Part shown: positions 1 through 7,130 of the stretch, one piece after another
Position numbering within the stretch: position 1 is the stretch's first letter
How the letters are laid out: every line of letters begins with the position of its first letter
Source of the DNA: Thermopolyspora sp040678635
GTDB taxonomy: Bacteria; Actinomycetota; Actinomycetes; Streptosporangiales; Streptosporangiaceae
DNA length: 64,000 nucleotides
Assembly: GCF_040678635.1 (NCBI RefSeq)
Contig: NZ_JBFATZ010000004.1
Location: 1-64,000 of the forward strand
Direction: 5' to 3'
The notes under the pieces: model-generated
What the model was told of the DNA's origin: nothing
What the model saw: only the letters and a program-made list of their open reading frames with translations
The model's database searches: none
Position numbers and translations under genes: made by a program

Positions 1-442
1 GACGGCGCAGATCGGGGATGAGGGGGCAGGCACGGTCTTCTCTCACGATCAAGGCTTCGACAACCTCATGATCGCGAAGGTCGTGCCTGCTCACGTATTC
101 CGGCCGCCGCCTCACAAGATCCGGACATCAGGCCTCAAACTGCGACTACGCCGGAGCCCTGGGATCGAGGGGATGACGTTACACCTGTCTGAGGTGATAG
201 CGGGGCACTGCGAGACGGTCCCGCCATCCGGCCGGGGCCAGAAACCGACCTGCAATAAACCCGGCGTGGTTGAACGTGGAACTACAGCAGATGCCATACA
301 CCACCATGTGCCCCTACCAGGAGCGACGGAAGCTTAGAGGCGGTTTTCGTTCCGATGTTCCTCGACCCCCTAGCCGCCGATTTGGCCGGGGCGATGAGCA
401 GGCCCAGCACAGACGACCGAACGGCGACACTTCGATATCCGG
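1..442. other. Left-edge stretch with no recognised gene
   Basis: A plus-strand reading frame enters from the window edge and stays open to 337, but its translation shows no domain I recognise and its composition (Pro, Arg and His rich after about residue 30) looks non-coding. No tRNA, riboswitch or insertion-sequence end could be identified. It may be the decayed tail of a gene to the left of the window. Confidence 0.3.
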
Positions 443-931
443 TTGCTTGTGAGGTTCTCGACACCTACAAGTTGTCAGATGAGCAGATTGCGGCTGTCCG
501 ACGGCGTTGCCACCCTCTCCCCGCTATCTCTGGATGACCTGGATGCGCACCTGGCCAGCAAGGATGACCAACTGGTGCGGTGGCTCACCGGGAGGTCGAG
601 CTTTCGAGCTGGAACCGTGGCATACATACGAAGGTGCAAGCAGCAGTGGAGCATCAACGGCACATTGCGCGCCTTCGGGATCCACATCGCCGCCCAAGCG
701 GACCTGGTGGGCACCATCGACGTGCGATTCGGGACGGAGGACTTGACCGAAGGCCAGGTGAGCATCGCCTACGGGCTCTACCCGAAATGACGGGGACCTG
801 ACCTTGCCACCCTCGCGGTCCACCTGGCTTGCCAATTCGCAGCTGCCCAAGGGGCGACATAGGCAGTGATCAGGGTGGAATTGGAGAACGCTGCGTCTGT
901 CGCCGTCGCACAGCGATCCAGTTTCCGCAGC
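443..931 (+). pseudogene. GNAT N-acetyltransferase (RimJ/RimL type), broken by two stops
   Basis: Read in one frame, this encodes a GNAT acetyltransferase of the kind that transfers acetyl from acetyl-CoA to an amine. The region before the acetyl-CoA site (VSIAYGLYP) is followed by the expected core (DLATLAVHLACQFAAAQGAT, then VIRVELENAASVAVAQRSSF). Two codons in that core are stops: TGA at 788-790, where the family normally has Trp (YP.WRG.G.A), and TAG at 857-859, where an acidic residue is usual before VIRVE. Both are single-base changes from sense codons, so the gene decayed by point mutation. Beyond about 931 the frame stays open but no longer resembles GNAT sequence. The start at 443 is only the first ATG; the true N-terminus is unclear. 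Confidence 0.7.
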
Positions 932-1186
932 GTCACGCAGATCCAGGTTCCGGACGGCACTTTATACCTTCGACCGAAGTTGCCGACCAAGTCCACGATG
1001 GCGCGCAAGGCGGTGGACGCCGCTATGTCCCCAGCCAATGCCGCGTTGATCTTCATGGTACGCAAGCACGGTCACACCCCCGCGTCCGGTGTGCACGGCG
1101 TACAGCACGATAGACTGCGGCCGGTGCGGCGACAGCCGAGCACACACTGCCGCGCCGCCGGCAGAGGCGATCTCTCTCACGCTAAG

Positions 1187-1206
1187 AAGGCCTAACACAA
1201 TGAGCT
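1187..1206. repeat. Left terminal inverted repeat of the IS5-family element
   Basis: Twenty bases beginning AAGGCCTAAC match the reverse complement of 2054-2073 at 17 positions. The mismatches are at positions 3, 12 and 18. The transposase stop codon (1192-1194) lies inside this repeat. Confidence 0.85.
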
Positions 1207-2005
1207 GAGACGGCGCCAGCAGATCAACGCGCAGCCGAGGCTGAGGAAGGCCTGGTGGATGTCGAGGCGGATCTCCCAGCGGATCCGCAGTCGGCGGAAG
1301 CCGTGTAGCAGGGCGAAGGTCTGCTCGACGACCCACCGCTGTTTACCCAGGCCAGAGCCGTGCTCGGTGCTGCGGCGGGCGATCTGGGGCCATACCCCGA
1401 GCGCGCGCACCAGCTTGCGGTACCTGTCGTGGTCGTAGCCGCGATCACCTAGAACCACATCAGGGCGTCGGCGGGGCCGTCCTCGCTTGCCGCGCACCGG
1501 CGAATGGCCTCCAGCAGCGGGACAAGCCGGGTGACGTCGTTGCGGTTGCCGCCGGTGACGATGGCCGCCAGCAGGATGCCGGTGGCGTCGGTGATCAGGT
1601 GGTGCTTGCCGCCCGGCCGGCCTCTGCCGACCGGGCTCGGGCCTGTCTGCGCCCCCCTTTCAACGCTCTGATGTGGGAGGAGTCCACCGCGGTACGGGAG
1701 AAGTCCAGCGCGTCGGCGGCCCGCAGCCGATCGAGCAGGACCTGGTGCAGTCGCTGCCGGACGCCGGCCTTCTGCCACTCGGCCAGGCGCCGCCGGCAGG
1801 TCATGCCCGAGCCGTAGCCCAGTTCCCGGGGCAGGTGCTCCCAGGCGATGCCGGTGTGCGGGACGAACAAGATGCCCTGCAGGACCAGCCGGTCGTCCAG
1901 GCGCTTGCGTCCCGGATGATGGGTCCGCCGCTGATGCTTGGGCAGCAACGGCTCGACGACCGCCCACAACTCATCGCTGACCTCCCACGGCTTCGGCCGC
2001 GCCAC
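1192..2005 (-). pseudogene. IS5-family DDE transposase with two frameshifts
   Basis: Three successive reading frames together cover an IS5-family (IS427-like) transposase. The first (from 2005) has the N-terminal domain (SDELWAVVEPLLP) and the first catalytic Asp in TAVDSSHIRALKGG. The second, entered near 1660 at a run of six G, carries TGPSPVGRGRPGGKHHLITD. The third, entered near 1497, carries the second Asp in VVLGDRGYDHDRY and the Glu in RWVVEQTFALLHGFRRLRIR. Each join behaves as a one-base deletion relative to a continuous frame. The G-run could be a programmed frameshift site as in some IS5 relatives, but the second break (ATTCGCCGG, where ATTCCGCCGG would restore the frame) has no slippery sequence, so I call it inactive. 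Confidence 0.85.
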
Positions 2006-2053
2006 CTACCGCTCCTCTCGCCTTTGCTACAGCGAGAGATCAAACCACAACAG

Positions 2054-2073
2054 AGATCATTCTGTTAGGCGTT
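2054..2073. repeat. Right terminal inverted repeat of the IS5-family element
   Basis: This is the promoter-side end of the element, 49 bp before the transposase ATG at 2005. Its reverse complement begins AACGCCTAACAG and matches the left end at 17 of 20 bases. CTAAG follows directly at 2074-2078. Confidence 0.85.
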
Positions 2074-2180
2074 CTAAGAGCTCCACGCGAGTGATGCTCC
2101 CGAAGCCGGGCTACACCCCCGTCCGGCGGCGATCGCATAGGACCGGGCGGGACGCCGTCCCGTCCGGCGGCGTAAGCGGG

Positions 2181-2206
2181 CGCTCCCCTCGTTCACGAGG
2201 GGAGCG
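2181..2206 (-). terminator. Hairpin terminator after the XdhC gene
   Basis: A perfect 10-bp stem (CGCTCCCCTC, loop GTTCAC, GAGGGGAGCG) begins two bases beyond the stop codon of the XdhC-family gene. It has no U-tract on either strand, as is common for actinomycete terminators. Confidence 0.7.
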
Positions 2207-2207
2207 G

Positions 2208-3305
2208 TTAAATGTCCCGGTGGATGCGCCCGTCAGTGTCGGTGAGGGGACGGCCCGAGCCGCCCCAGCGCAACTGGATCAGCTCGGCCGCGATCGACAC
2301 GGCGGTCTCCTCGGGGGTGCGGGAGCCGAGGTCGAGGCCGATCGGCGAGCGCAGGCGGGCCAGTTCCGACTCCGACAGGCCGACCTCGCGCAGTCGCGCC
2401 ATGCGGTCCTCGTGGGTACGGCGGGAGCCCATCGCGCCCACGTAGCCCGCGTCGGTCCGCAGGGCCACCTCCAGCAGCGGCACGTCGAACTTGGGGTCGT
2501 GGGTGAGCACGCAGATCACGGTGCGCTCGTCCACGTGCGCCTCGGAGAGGTAGTCGTGCGGCCACTTCACGATCACCTCGTCGGCGTCGGGGAACCGCTT
2601 GGTGGTGGCGAACACCGGCCGGGCGTCGCAGACGACCACGTGGTAGCCGAGGAACTTGCCGATCCGCGCCACGGCGGCGGCGAAGTCGATCGCGCCGAAG
2701 ACGAGCATGCGCGGCGGCGGCGCGAAGGAGTGCACGAACACCTGGAGGTCGTCGAGACGCCGCTCGCCCGCCGCGCCGTACCGGCGGACCCCGGTGGAGC
2801 CCTGGGCGAGCATGCCGCGCGCGTCGTCGTCGACCGCCTGGTCGAGCCGCTCGCTCCCCAGCGAACCCGACGATCGGTCGGGCCAGATGACCCGGCGCGC
2901 CCCCACCGTGCCCGGGCCGGACAGGATGGTCGCGACGGCCACCGGTTCGTGCTTGTCGATCGACGCCGCGATCTCGCCCAGCTCGGGGAAGGTCTCACGG
3001 GAAATCTTCTCCACGAAGATGTCGATGATGCCGCCGCAGGTCAGCCCCACGGTGAAGGCGTCGTCGTCGGACACGCCGTACCGCTGCAGCACCGGCGGGC
3101 CGGACGCCACCACCTCGCCGGCCAGCTCGTACACCGCCCCCTCGACGCAGCCGCCGGAGACGCTGCCCACGGCCTCGCTCCTCAGCACGGCCATCGACGC
3201 GCCGGGCGGCCGGGGCGCGCTGCGGAAGGTGTTGACCACGGTGGCCAACCCGAACGACTCCCCGGCCTCCCACCATCGGATGATTTGCGAAAGCACGTCA
3301 CGCAC
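2208..3305 (-). CDS. XdhC/CoxI-family molybdoenzyme maturation protein
   Basis: A cytoplasmic protein of 365 residues belonging to XdhC/CoxI, which in known cases binds molybdenum cofactor and helps load or sulfurate it for xanthine dehydrogenase or CO-dehydrogenase type enzymes. The N-terminal CoxI domain contains the signature GSVSGGCVE, with Cys53 in the cofactor-binding motif. The C-terminal half is a Rossmann-type XdhC_C domain (VFGAIDFAAAVARIGKFLGY near residues 210-230, then the YVGAMGSRRTHEDR segment). The GTG at 3305 is chosen because GGGAGG precedes it at 5 bases and the family begins there; the open frame continues upstream to 3434 inside the neighbouring VWA gene. It is the last gene of a MoxR-VWA-XdhC set, 28 bp behind the VWA stop. 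No molybdoenzyme subunit lies in the window, so the client is unknown. Confidence 0.88.
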   Translation of the reverse strand: MRDVLSQIIRWWEAGESFGLATVVNTFRSAPRPPGASMAVLRSEAVGSVSGGCVEGAVYELAGEVVASGPPVLQRYGVSDDDAFTVGLTCGGIIDIFVEKISRETFPELGEIAASIDKHEPVAVATILSGPGTVGARRVIWPDRSSGSLGSERLDQAVDDDARGMLAQGSTGVRRYGAAGERRLDDLQVFVHSFAPPPRMLVFGAIDFAAAVARIGKFLGYHVVVCDARPVFATTKRFPDADEVIVKWPHDYLSEAHVDERTVICVLTHDPKFDVPLLEVALRTDAGYVGAMGSRRTHEDRMARLREVGLSESELARLRSPIGLDLGSRTPEETAVSIAAELIQLRWGGSGRPLTDTDGRIHRDI

Positions 3306-3333
3306 TGTGGCCTCCCGGTCGATCAAGTTCTGC

Positions 3334-4779
3334 CTATCGCCACGCCGTACGCCGGGGCGTGGACCGTCGTGCGGAGAGCAAGACGGCCAGGTCCTCGAAG
3401 GCGGCCAGGCTGTGCCCGGCCACGAAGTCGTCAACGTACGGCAGGGCGGCCCTTATGCCCCCGGTCAGCGGCTCATAGCCCGCGTTGCCCTTGTGCGGGT
3501 TGACCCAGACCACGCGGGCGGCGAGGCGGGACAGGCGGGCCATCTGGCGGCCCAGCAGGGACGGGTCGCCGCGTTCCCACCCGTCGGAGGCGATCACGAC
3601 GATGGCGCCCCGGGCGTGGGAGCCCGTGGCGAGGAACTCCTTCAGCTCGTCGCCGAGCCGGGTGCCGCCGCTCCAGTCGGGGATCGCGGCCGACACCTCG
3701 CGCATCGCGGTGCCGGGGTCGCGGTGCCGCAACTCGTCGGTGACGCGGGTGAGCCGGGTGCCGACGGTGAAGACCTGGGTGGCGCGGGGCTCGCGGCGGA
3801 CCAGCGCGTGCGCGAAACGCAGCAGCGTGTCGGCGTACGGAGACATCGAGCCGCTGACGTCGACCAGCAAGACGACGCGGCGCGGCCGGGTGCGGTGCGT
3901 CCGGTAGCGCAGGCGGGCGGTCTCGCCGCCGCGCCGCAGGGTCTCCCGGATCGTACGGCGGTTGTCGAGCCTGCCGCGATGCGCGGGGGTGAAGCGGCGC
4001 GACACGCGCTGGCGGCGCTCCGGCTCCAGCAGGGCGAGCATGCGGTGAACCTCGTCGCGTTCGGCGGCCGTCATCCGGGCCACGTCACGCTGCCGGAGCA
4101 CCTCGATACGGCTCGCCGACATCGGCGTCGCGTCGCCGCCGGACTCCTCGCCGTCCCCGTCGTCGTCGAGGGCGGCCAGGTGGCGGGTGACGGTCACGAT
4201 CGTGCGGGACGGCCCCGGCACGGCCCGCTCCCCGTTGAAGTAGGCGGCGAAGCAGCGGTCGTACCTGGGGAAGTCGTCGGGTCCTGAGCACAGGGTGAAG
4301 CGCCCGGCCCAGTACACGTCCATCGGGCGGGTCACGTCCACCTGGGCCAGCGCCTCGATGAGGTTCTGCGTACGCTCCCGGTCGGCGGCGACCCCGGCGG
4401 CGCGCAGCGTCCGCGCGAATCCGGTCATGACCGCCAGCAGGCGCTCGTCCACTCGCCCGGATCCGGCTCCCGCCGCTTCCGGCCCCGCACCCGCTCCGGT
4501 CGCGTGCCCGCCGCCTGGGCCGGATGCGAGGGGACCCCGGAGAACGGGCGGCAGCGCGGGCCCGAGACTCATCCCCGGTACGGCGTACCGTCCCGTGACC
4601 GGTGCCGACTCGCCTCGGGAGGACCTGCCGTCACCGCCGGCGCGGGCCGCGCCGGATACCTCGCTGGACGCCGTACTGGACCCAGGGCCGGTCATCGGGC
4701 CGGACACCGCGCCGGACGCCCTGCTGGACCTAGGGCCGGACATCGGGCCGGACACCGCGCCGGGCACCGGGTCAGACAT
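3334..4779 (-). CDS. VWA-domain protein, CoxE-like
   Basis: A 481-residue protein with a C-terminal von Willebrand A domain of the CoxE kind. The metal-ion-dependent adhesion motif DVSGS lies at residues 307-311 and a later SDGWERGD supplies further metal ligands. VWA partners of MoxR AAA+ ATPases act as adaptors in maturation of target enzymes; in the CO-dehydrogenase system CoxD and CoxE are needed to build the active site. The first 100 residues are a Gly/Ser/Pro-rich repetitive tract (SGPMSGP-like units) encoded by short DNA repeats at about 4660-4780. A start further downstream, before residues 105-110, cannot be excluded. The ATG at 4779 overlaps the MoxR stop by 8 bases, so translation is probably coupled. 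Confidence 0.88.
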   Translation of the reverse strand: MSDPVPGAVSGPMSGPRSSRASGAVSGPMTGPGSSTASSEVSGAARAGGDGRSSRGESAPVTGRYAVPGMSLGPALPPVLRGPLASGPGGGHATGAGAGPEAAGAGSGRVDERLLAVMTGFARTLRAAGVAADRERTQNLIEALAQVDVTRPMDVYWAGRFTLCSGPDDFPRYDRCFAAYFNGERAVPGPSRTIVTVTRHLAALDDDGDGEESGGDATPMSASRIEVLRQRDVARMTAAERDEVHRMLALLEPERRQRVSRRFTPAHRGRLDNRRTIRETLRRGGETARLRYRTHRTRPRRVVLLVDVSGSMSPYADTLLRFAHALVRREPRATQVFTVGTRLTRVTDELRHRDPGTAMREVSAAIPDWSGGTRLGDELKEFLATGSHARGAIVVIASDGWERGDPSLLGRQMARLSRLAARVVWVNPHKGNAGYEPLTGGIRAALPYVDDFVAGHSLAAFEDLAVLLSARRSTPRRTAWR

Positions 4780-5641
4780 GGTTGAGCAGGCCGTTCTTGA
4801 GGACCGTCTCCTGGTCCTCGCGGTACTTGAGCACGGCCCCGAGGGTGGCGGCGGCGAGCCCGGGGTCGAGGTCGCGCGCGCCCAGGGTGAGCAGGGCCTC
4901 GGTCCAGTCGAGGGTCTCGGCGATGCCCGGCGGCTTGACCAGGTCGGCCTCGCGCAGCCGCTCGGTGGCGCGGGCGACCTGGGCGGCGAGGGCCTCCCCG
5001 CATGCCGGGAGGCGCTTGAGCAGGATGGCCACCTCCCGCTCGAACGTCGGGTGCTCCAGCCAGTGGTAGAGGCAGCGGCGCTTGAGCGCGTCGTGCACCT
5101 CGCGCGTGCGGTTGGAGGTGATCACCACGACCGGTGGGCGCTCGGCGCTGACCGTGCCGAGCTCGGGGATGGAGATCTGGAAGTCGCTGAGCACCTCCAG
5201 CAGGAACGCCTCGAACTCGTCGTCGGCGCGGTCCACCTCGTCCACCAGCAGCACGCTCGGCTGGGTCTCCAGCGCACGCAGCAGCGGCCGGGAAATCAGG
5301 TAGCGGCGGTCGTACAGCTCGCCCTCCAGCCGGGCGGCGTCGTCGATGCCGGCGGCCTCGGCGGCCTTGAGGTGCAGAAGCTGGCGGGGGAAGTCCCAGT
5401 CGTACAGCGCCTGGGCGGCGTCGAGGCCCTCGTAGCACTGCAGCCGGATCAGCGGGGCGTCGAGCACGGTCGCGATGGTCTTGGCCAGCTCGGTCTTGCC
5501 CACCCCGGCCTCCCCCTCCAGGAACAGGGGGCGCCCCATGCGCAACGCCAGGAAGCACGCGGTCGCCAGCCCGTCGTCGGCGAGGTAGGAGTGCTTCTCC
5601 AGCACCTTGGCCAGCATTTCGGGCGATTCAATATCAAACAT
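4772..5641 (-). CDS. MoxR-family AAA+ ATPase, CoxD-like
   Basis: A 289-residue MoxR ATPase, a chaperone-like motor that works with a VWA partner to activate or assemble client enzymes. Walker A is GEAGVGKT (residues 43-50), Walker B is LLVDEVD (131-137), followed by the sensor ITSNRTREVHDALKRRC, whose arginines fit the arginine-finger region. The start at 5641 (MFDIESP) has AGGA seven bases upstream; in-frame ATG at 5647 and GTG at 5662 are alternatives but leave the ribosome site too close. It heads a three-gene set with the CoxE-like VWA protein and XdhC. The same trio accompanies coxLMS-type molybdenum hydroxylases, but none is visible here. Confidence 0.9.
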   Translation of the reverse strand: MFDIESPEMLAKVLEKHSYLADDGLATACFLALRMGRPLFLEGEAGVGKTELAKTIATVLDAPLIRLQCYEGLDAAQALYDWDFPRQLLHLKAAEAAGIDDAARLEGELYDRRYLISRPLLRALETQPSVLLVDEVDRADDEFEAFLLEVLSDFQISIPELGTVSAERPPVVVITSNRTREVHDALKRRCLYHWLEHPTFEREVAILLKRLPACGEALAAQVARATERLREADLVKPPGIAETLDWTEALLTLGARDLDPGLAAATLGAVLKYREDQETVLKNGLLNHV

Positions 5642-5662
5642 CTGCATATCCTGCCGCAACAC

Positions 5663-6168
5663 CCCTCAAGGGTACGCTTCGCCAGGACATCGCAATAACT
5701 GCCAAAACGCCTGCCCCTTACGTTCACGCCGCCGATCCCAGGAGATGACGGAGCCGCACCCGCCACACCCGGGGCTCCAAGCCTATGTCGGCCGATTCCG
5801 CATCGCGAGAGGCCGCCGACCCGACGGACGTACCGGACACGGCGGACATCCCTCACGCCCTGGCAGGCCCTCCGGCACGCCGGACATGCCGGGCACGGCA
5901 CGCGCCTGGCGGCGGGGTCGGACCCGACGGCGTTCCCGGTGGTCGGCGCGACCTCGGCGATGCCGGTGGGCTGTGTCACCATGGCGTCCCACGGCGTCGA
6001 GGGGACGTCGGCGAGTGCGCGCCCGCTCTGGCGGGCTCTCCCCCCGCCAGACATGCCGACGTGCCGAACACGGCACGCGCCTGGCGGCGGGGTCGGACCC
6101 GACGGCGTTCCCGGTAGTCGGCGCGACCTTGGGTGCCGGTAGGTCGAGGGGCCGTCGGCGAGCCCCCT
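5663..6168. other. Intergenic stretch with a 61-bp direct repeat
   Basis: About 500 bp lie between the PH-domain gene and moxR, both on the minus strand. No credible coding frame was found. The notable content is a direct repeat (separate entry). The promoter for moxR should lie just above 5662 but no clear hexamers are visible. Confidence 0.5.
5894..6129. repeat. Pair of 61-bp direct repeats, 175 bp apart
   Basis: 5894-5954 and 6069-6129 are identical except for one base (G at 5941, A at 6116). Each copy begins CACGGCACGCGCCTGGC and ends GTCGGCGCGACCT. Sequence around them is also weakly similar, suggesting an older duplication of about 175 bp. On the minus strand one frame of each unit reads VAPTTGNAVGSDPAARRVPC, but no start codon or gene context supports translation. 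Confidence 0.8.
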
Positions 6169-6663
6169 TCAGGCCCCGGTGGACTCTTCCCCGCCGGGGG
6201 ACGTGCCGGGCTCGGGGGCCTCGCCGTGTTCCTTGATCAGCGCGCGTAGTTCGGCGACCGCGCGGTCGGCGGCCTGTTTCTCCGAGCCCTGGATGCCCAT
6301 CGCCCCGATGCTGGAGCCGTCGGCGAGGTCGAGCCGGGGCCAGGGGTCGCCCACCTGCATGGAGACGCCGATCAGCTCGGCCCACTCGTAGCGCCGGACG
6401 CGGAAGGCGTTCACCAGGGTGACCCCGCGCTCGTCGGCCTTGACGCGCGAACGGCCGAGCATGTACAGCAGCCAGGCGACCCCGCAGAAGAAGACGACCA
6501 CGCCCACCCGGTCCGGCATGTGGAACCGGGCGGGCAGCAGCACGGCGAACACCACCGAGCCGACCACGAGCACCGCCGCCACCGCGTAGGCGACCGAGCG
6601 GGTCCGGCGCGGGAGCCAGACGATCGGCAGCGGCGGGGCCGTACGGCCGGGCGAGGGGCTCAC
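6169..6663 (-). CDS. PH-domain membrane protein (actinobacterial bPH type)
   Basis: A 164-residue protein with two hydrophobic segments near residues 23-45 (VAYAVAAVLVVGSVVFAVLL) and 52-69 (VGVVVFFCGVAWLLYML). A short PH-like beta domain follows (VKADERGVTLVNAFRVRRYEWAELIGV), then an acidic tail. Bacterial PH proteins of this type are small membrane proteins of unknown function. Its GTG start (6663) shares four bases with the stop of ribH, so it is the fourth gene of the riboflavin operon. A PH-domain protein beside rib genes is common in actinobacteria, but a role in flavin metabolism is not shown. Confidence 0.82.
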   Translation of the reverse strand: MSPSPGRTAPPLPIVWLPRRTRSVAYAVAAVLVVGSVVFAVLLPARFHMPDRVGVVVFFCGVAWLLYMLGRSRVKADERGVTLVNAFRVRRYEWAELIGVSMQVGDPWPRLDLADGSSIGAMGIQGSEKQAADRAVAELRALIKEHGEAPEPGTSPGGEESTGA

Positions 6664-7130
6664 CGGGCCAGGGCGCGCAGCAGCAGCGCGGTCTCCAGAG
6701 CGGCGATGGTGGCCTCGTACCCCTTGTCCTCGCGGCTGCCGGGCAGTCCCGAGCGGTCCAGGGCCTGGTCGAGGGTGTCACAGGTGAGCACGCCGTTGCC
6801 GACGGGCGTGGCCTCGTCGAGCGCGATGCGGGTCAGGCCCGAGGTCACCGACTCGCACACGTAGTCGAAGTGCGCGGTCTCGCCGCGGATGACCGCGCCG
6901 AGCGCGACCACCGCGTCGTACCGGCGGGCCATCGCCTGGGCCACCACGGGGATCTCCAGCGATCCCGCCACCCGTACGGTCACGGCGCGGGCGCCGCAGT
7001 CGCGGGCCGCCTGCTCGGCCCGCGCGACGAGCTGATCGGTGATCTTCTCGTGCCAGCGGGCGCCGACGATGCCCAGGCTCAGGCCGCTCGCGTTCACCGC
7101 CCCCGTGTCGGGCCTGCCGATGCCGCTCAC
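6660..7130 (-). CDS. ribH: 6,7-dimethyl-8-ribityllumazine synthase
   Basis: Lumazine synthase condenses 5-amino-6-ribitylamino-uracil with 3,4-dihydroxy-2-butanone 4-phosphate, the penultimate step to riboflavin. The 156-residue protein has the family motifs GARWHEKITDQLVARA near the N-terminus and GAVIRGETAHFDYVCE with the catalytic His. The length fits the family. The GTG at 7130 overlaps the ribBA stop as GTGA, and its own stop overlaps the next start the same way. Expression should follow the FMN riboswitch ahead of ribE. Confidence 0.96.
   Translation of the reverse strand: MSGIGRPDTGAVNASGLSLGIVGARWHEKITDQLVARAEQAARDCGARAVTVRVAGSLEIPVVAQAMARRYDAVVALGAVIRGETAHFDYVCESVTSGLTRIALDEATPVGNGVLTCDTLDQALDRSGLPGSREDKGYEATIAALETALLLRALAR

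Larger units (their letters stand above)
1187..2073 (-). mobile_element. IS5-family insertion sequence, degenerate, with terminal repeats and target duplication
   Basis: The 887-bp element carries one transposase gene on the minus strand. Its ends are 20-bp inverted repeats matching at 17 of 20 positions (1187-1206 and 2054-2073; outer sequence AAGGCCTAAC versus AACGCCTAAC). The 5 bp CTAAG lies immediately outside both ends (1182-1186 and 2074-2078), as a target-site duplication would. IS5-family elements of this subgroup favour short TA-centred targets, so the true duplication could be the inner 3-4 bases. The transposase needs two frame changes to be read through, so the copy is probably immobile. 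It sits between a decayed GNAT gene and the terminator of the XdhC operon. Confidence 0.85.

Noticed and set aside
1655..1662. G-run in the IS transposase as a programmed frameshift site
   Set aside because: Possible for this family, but a second break near 1490 lacks any slippery sequence, so the copy is dead anyway.
5783..6781. A 332-codon minus-strand frame upstream of moxR
   Set aside because: It runs through the PH-domain gene in another frame and through the 61-bp repeats; no domain is seen.
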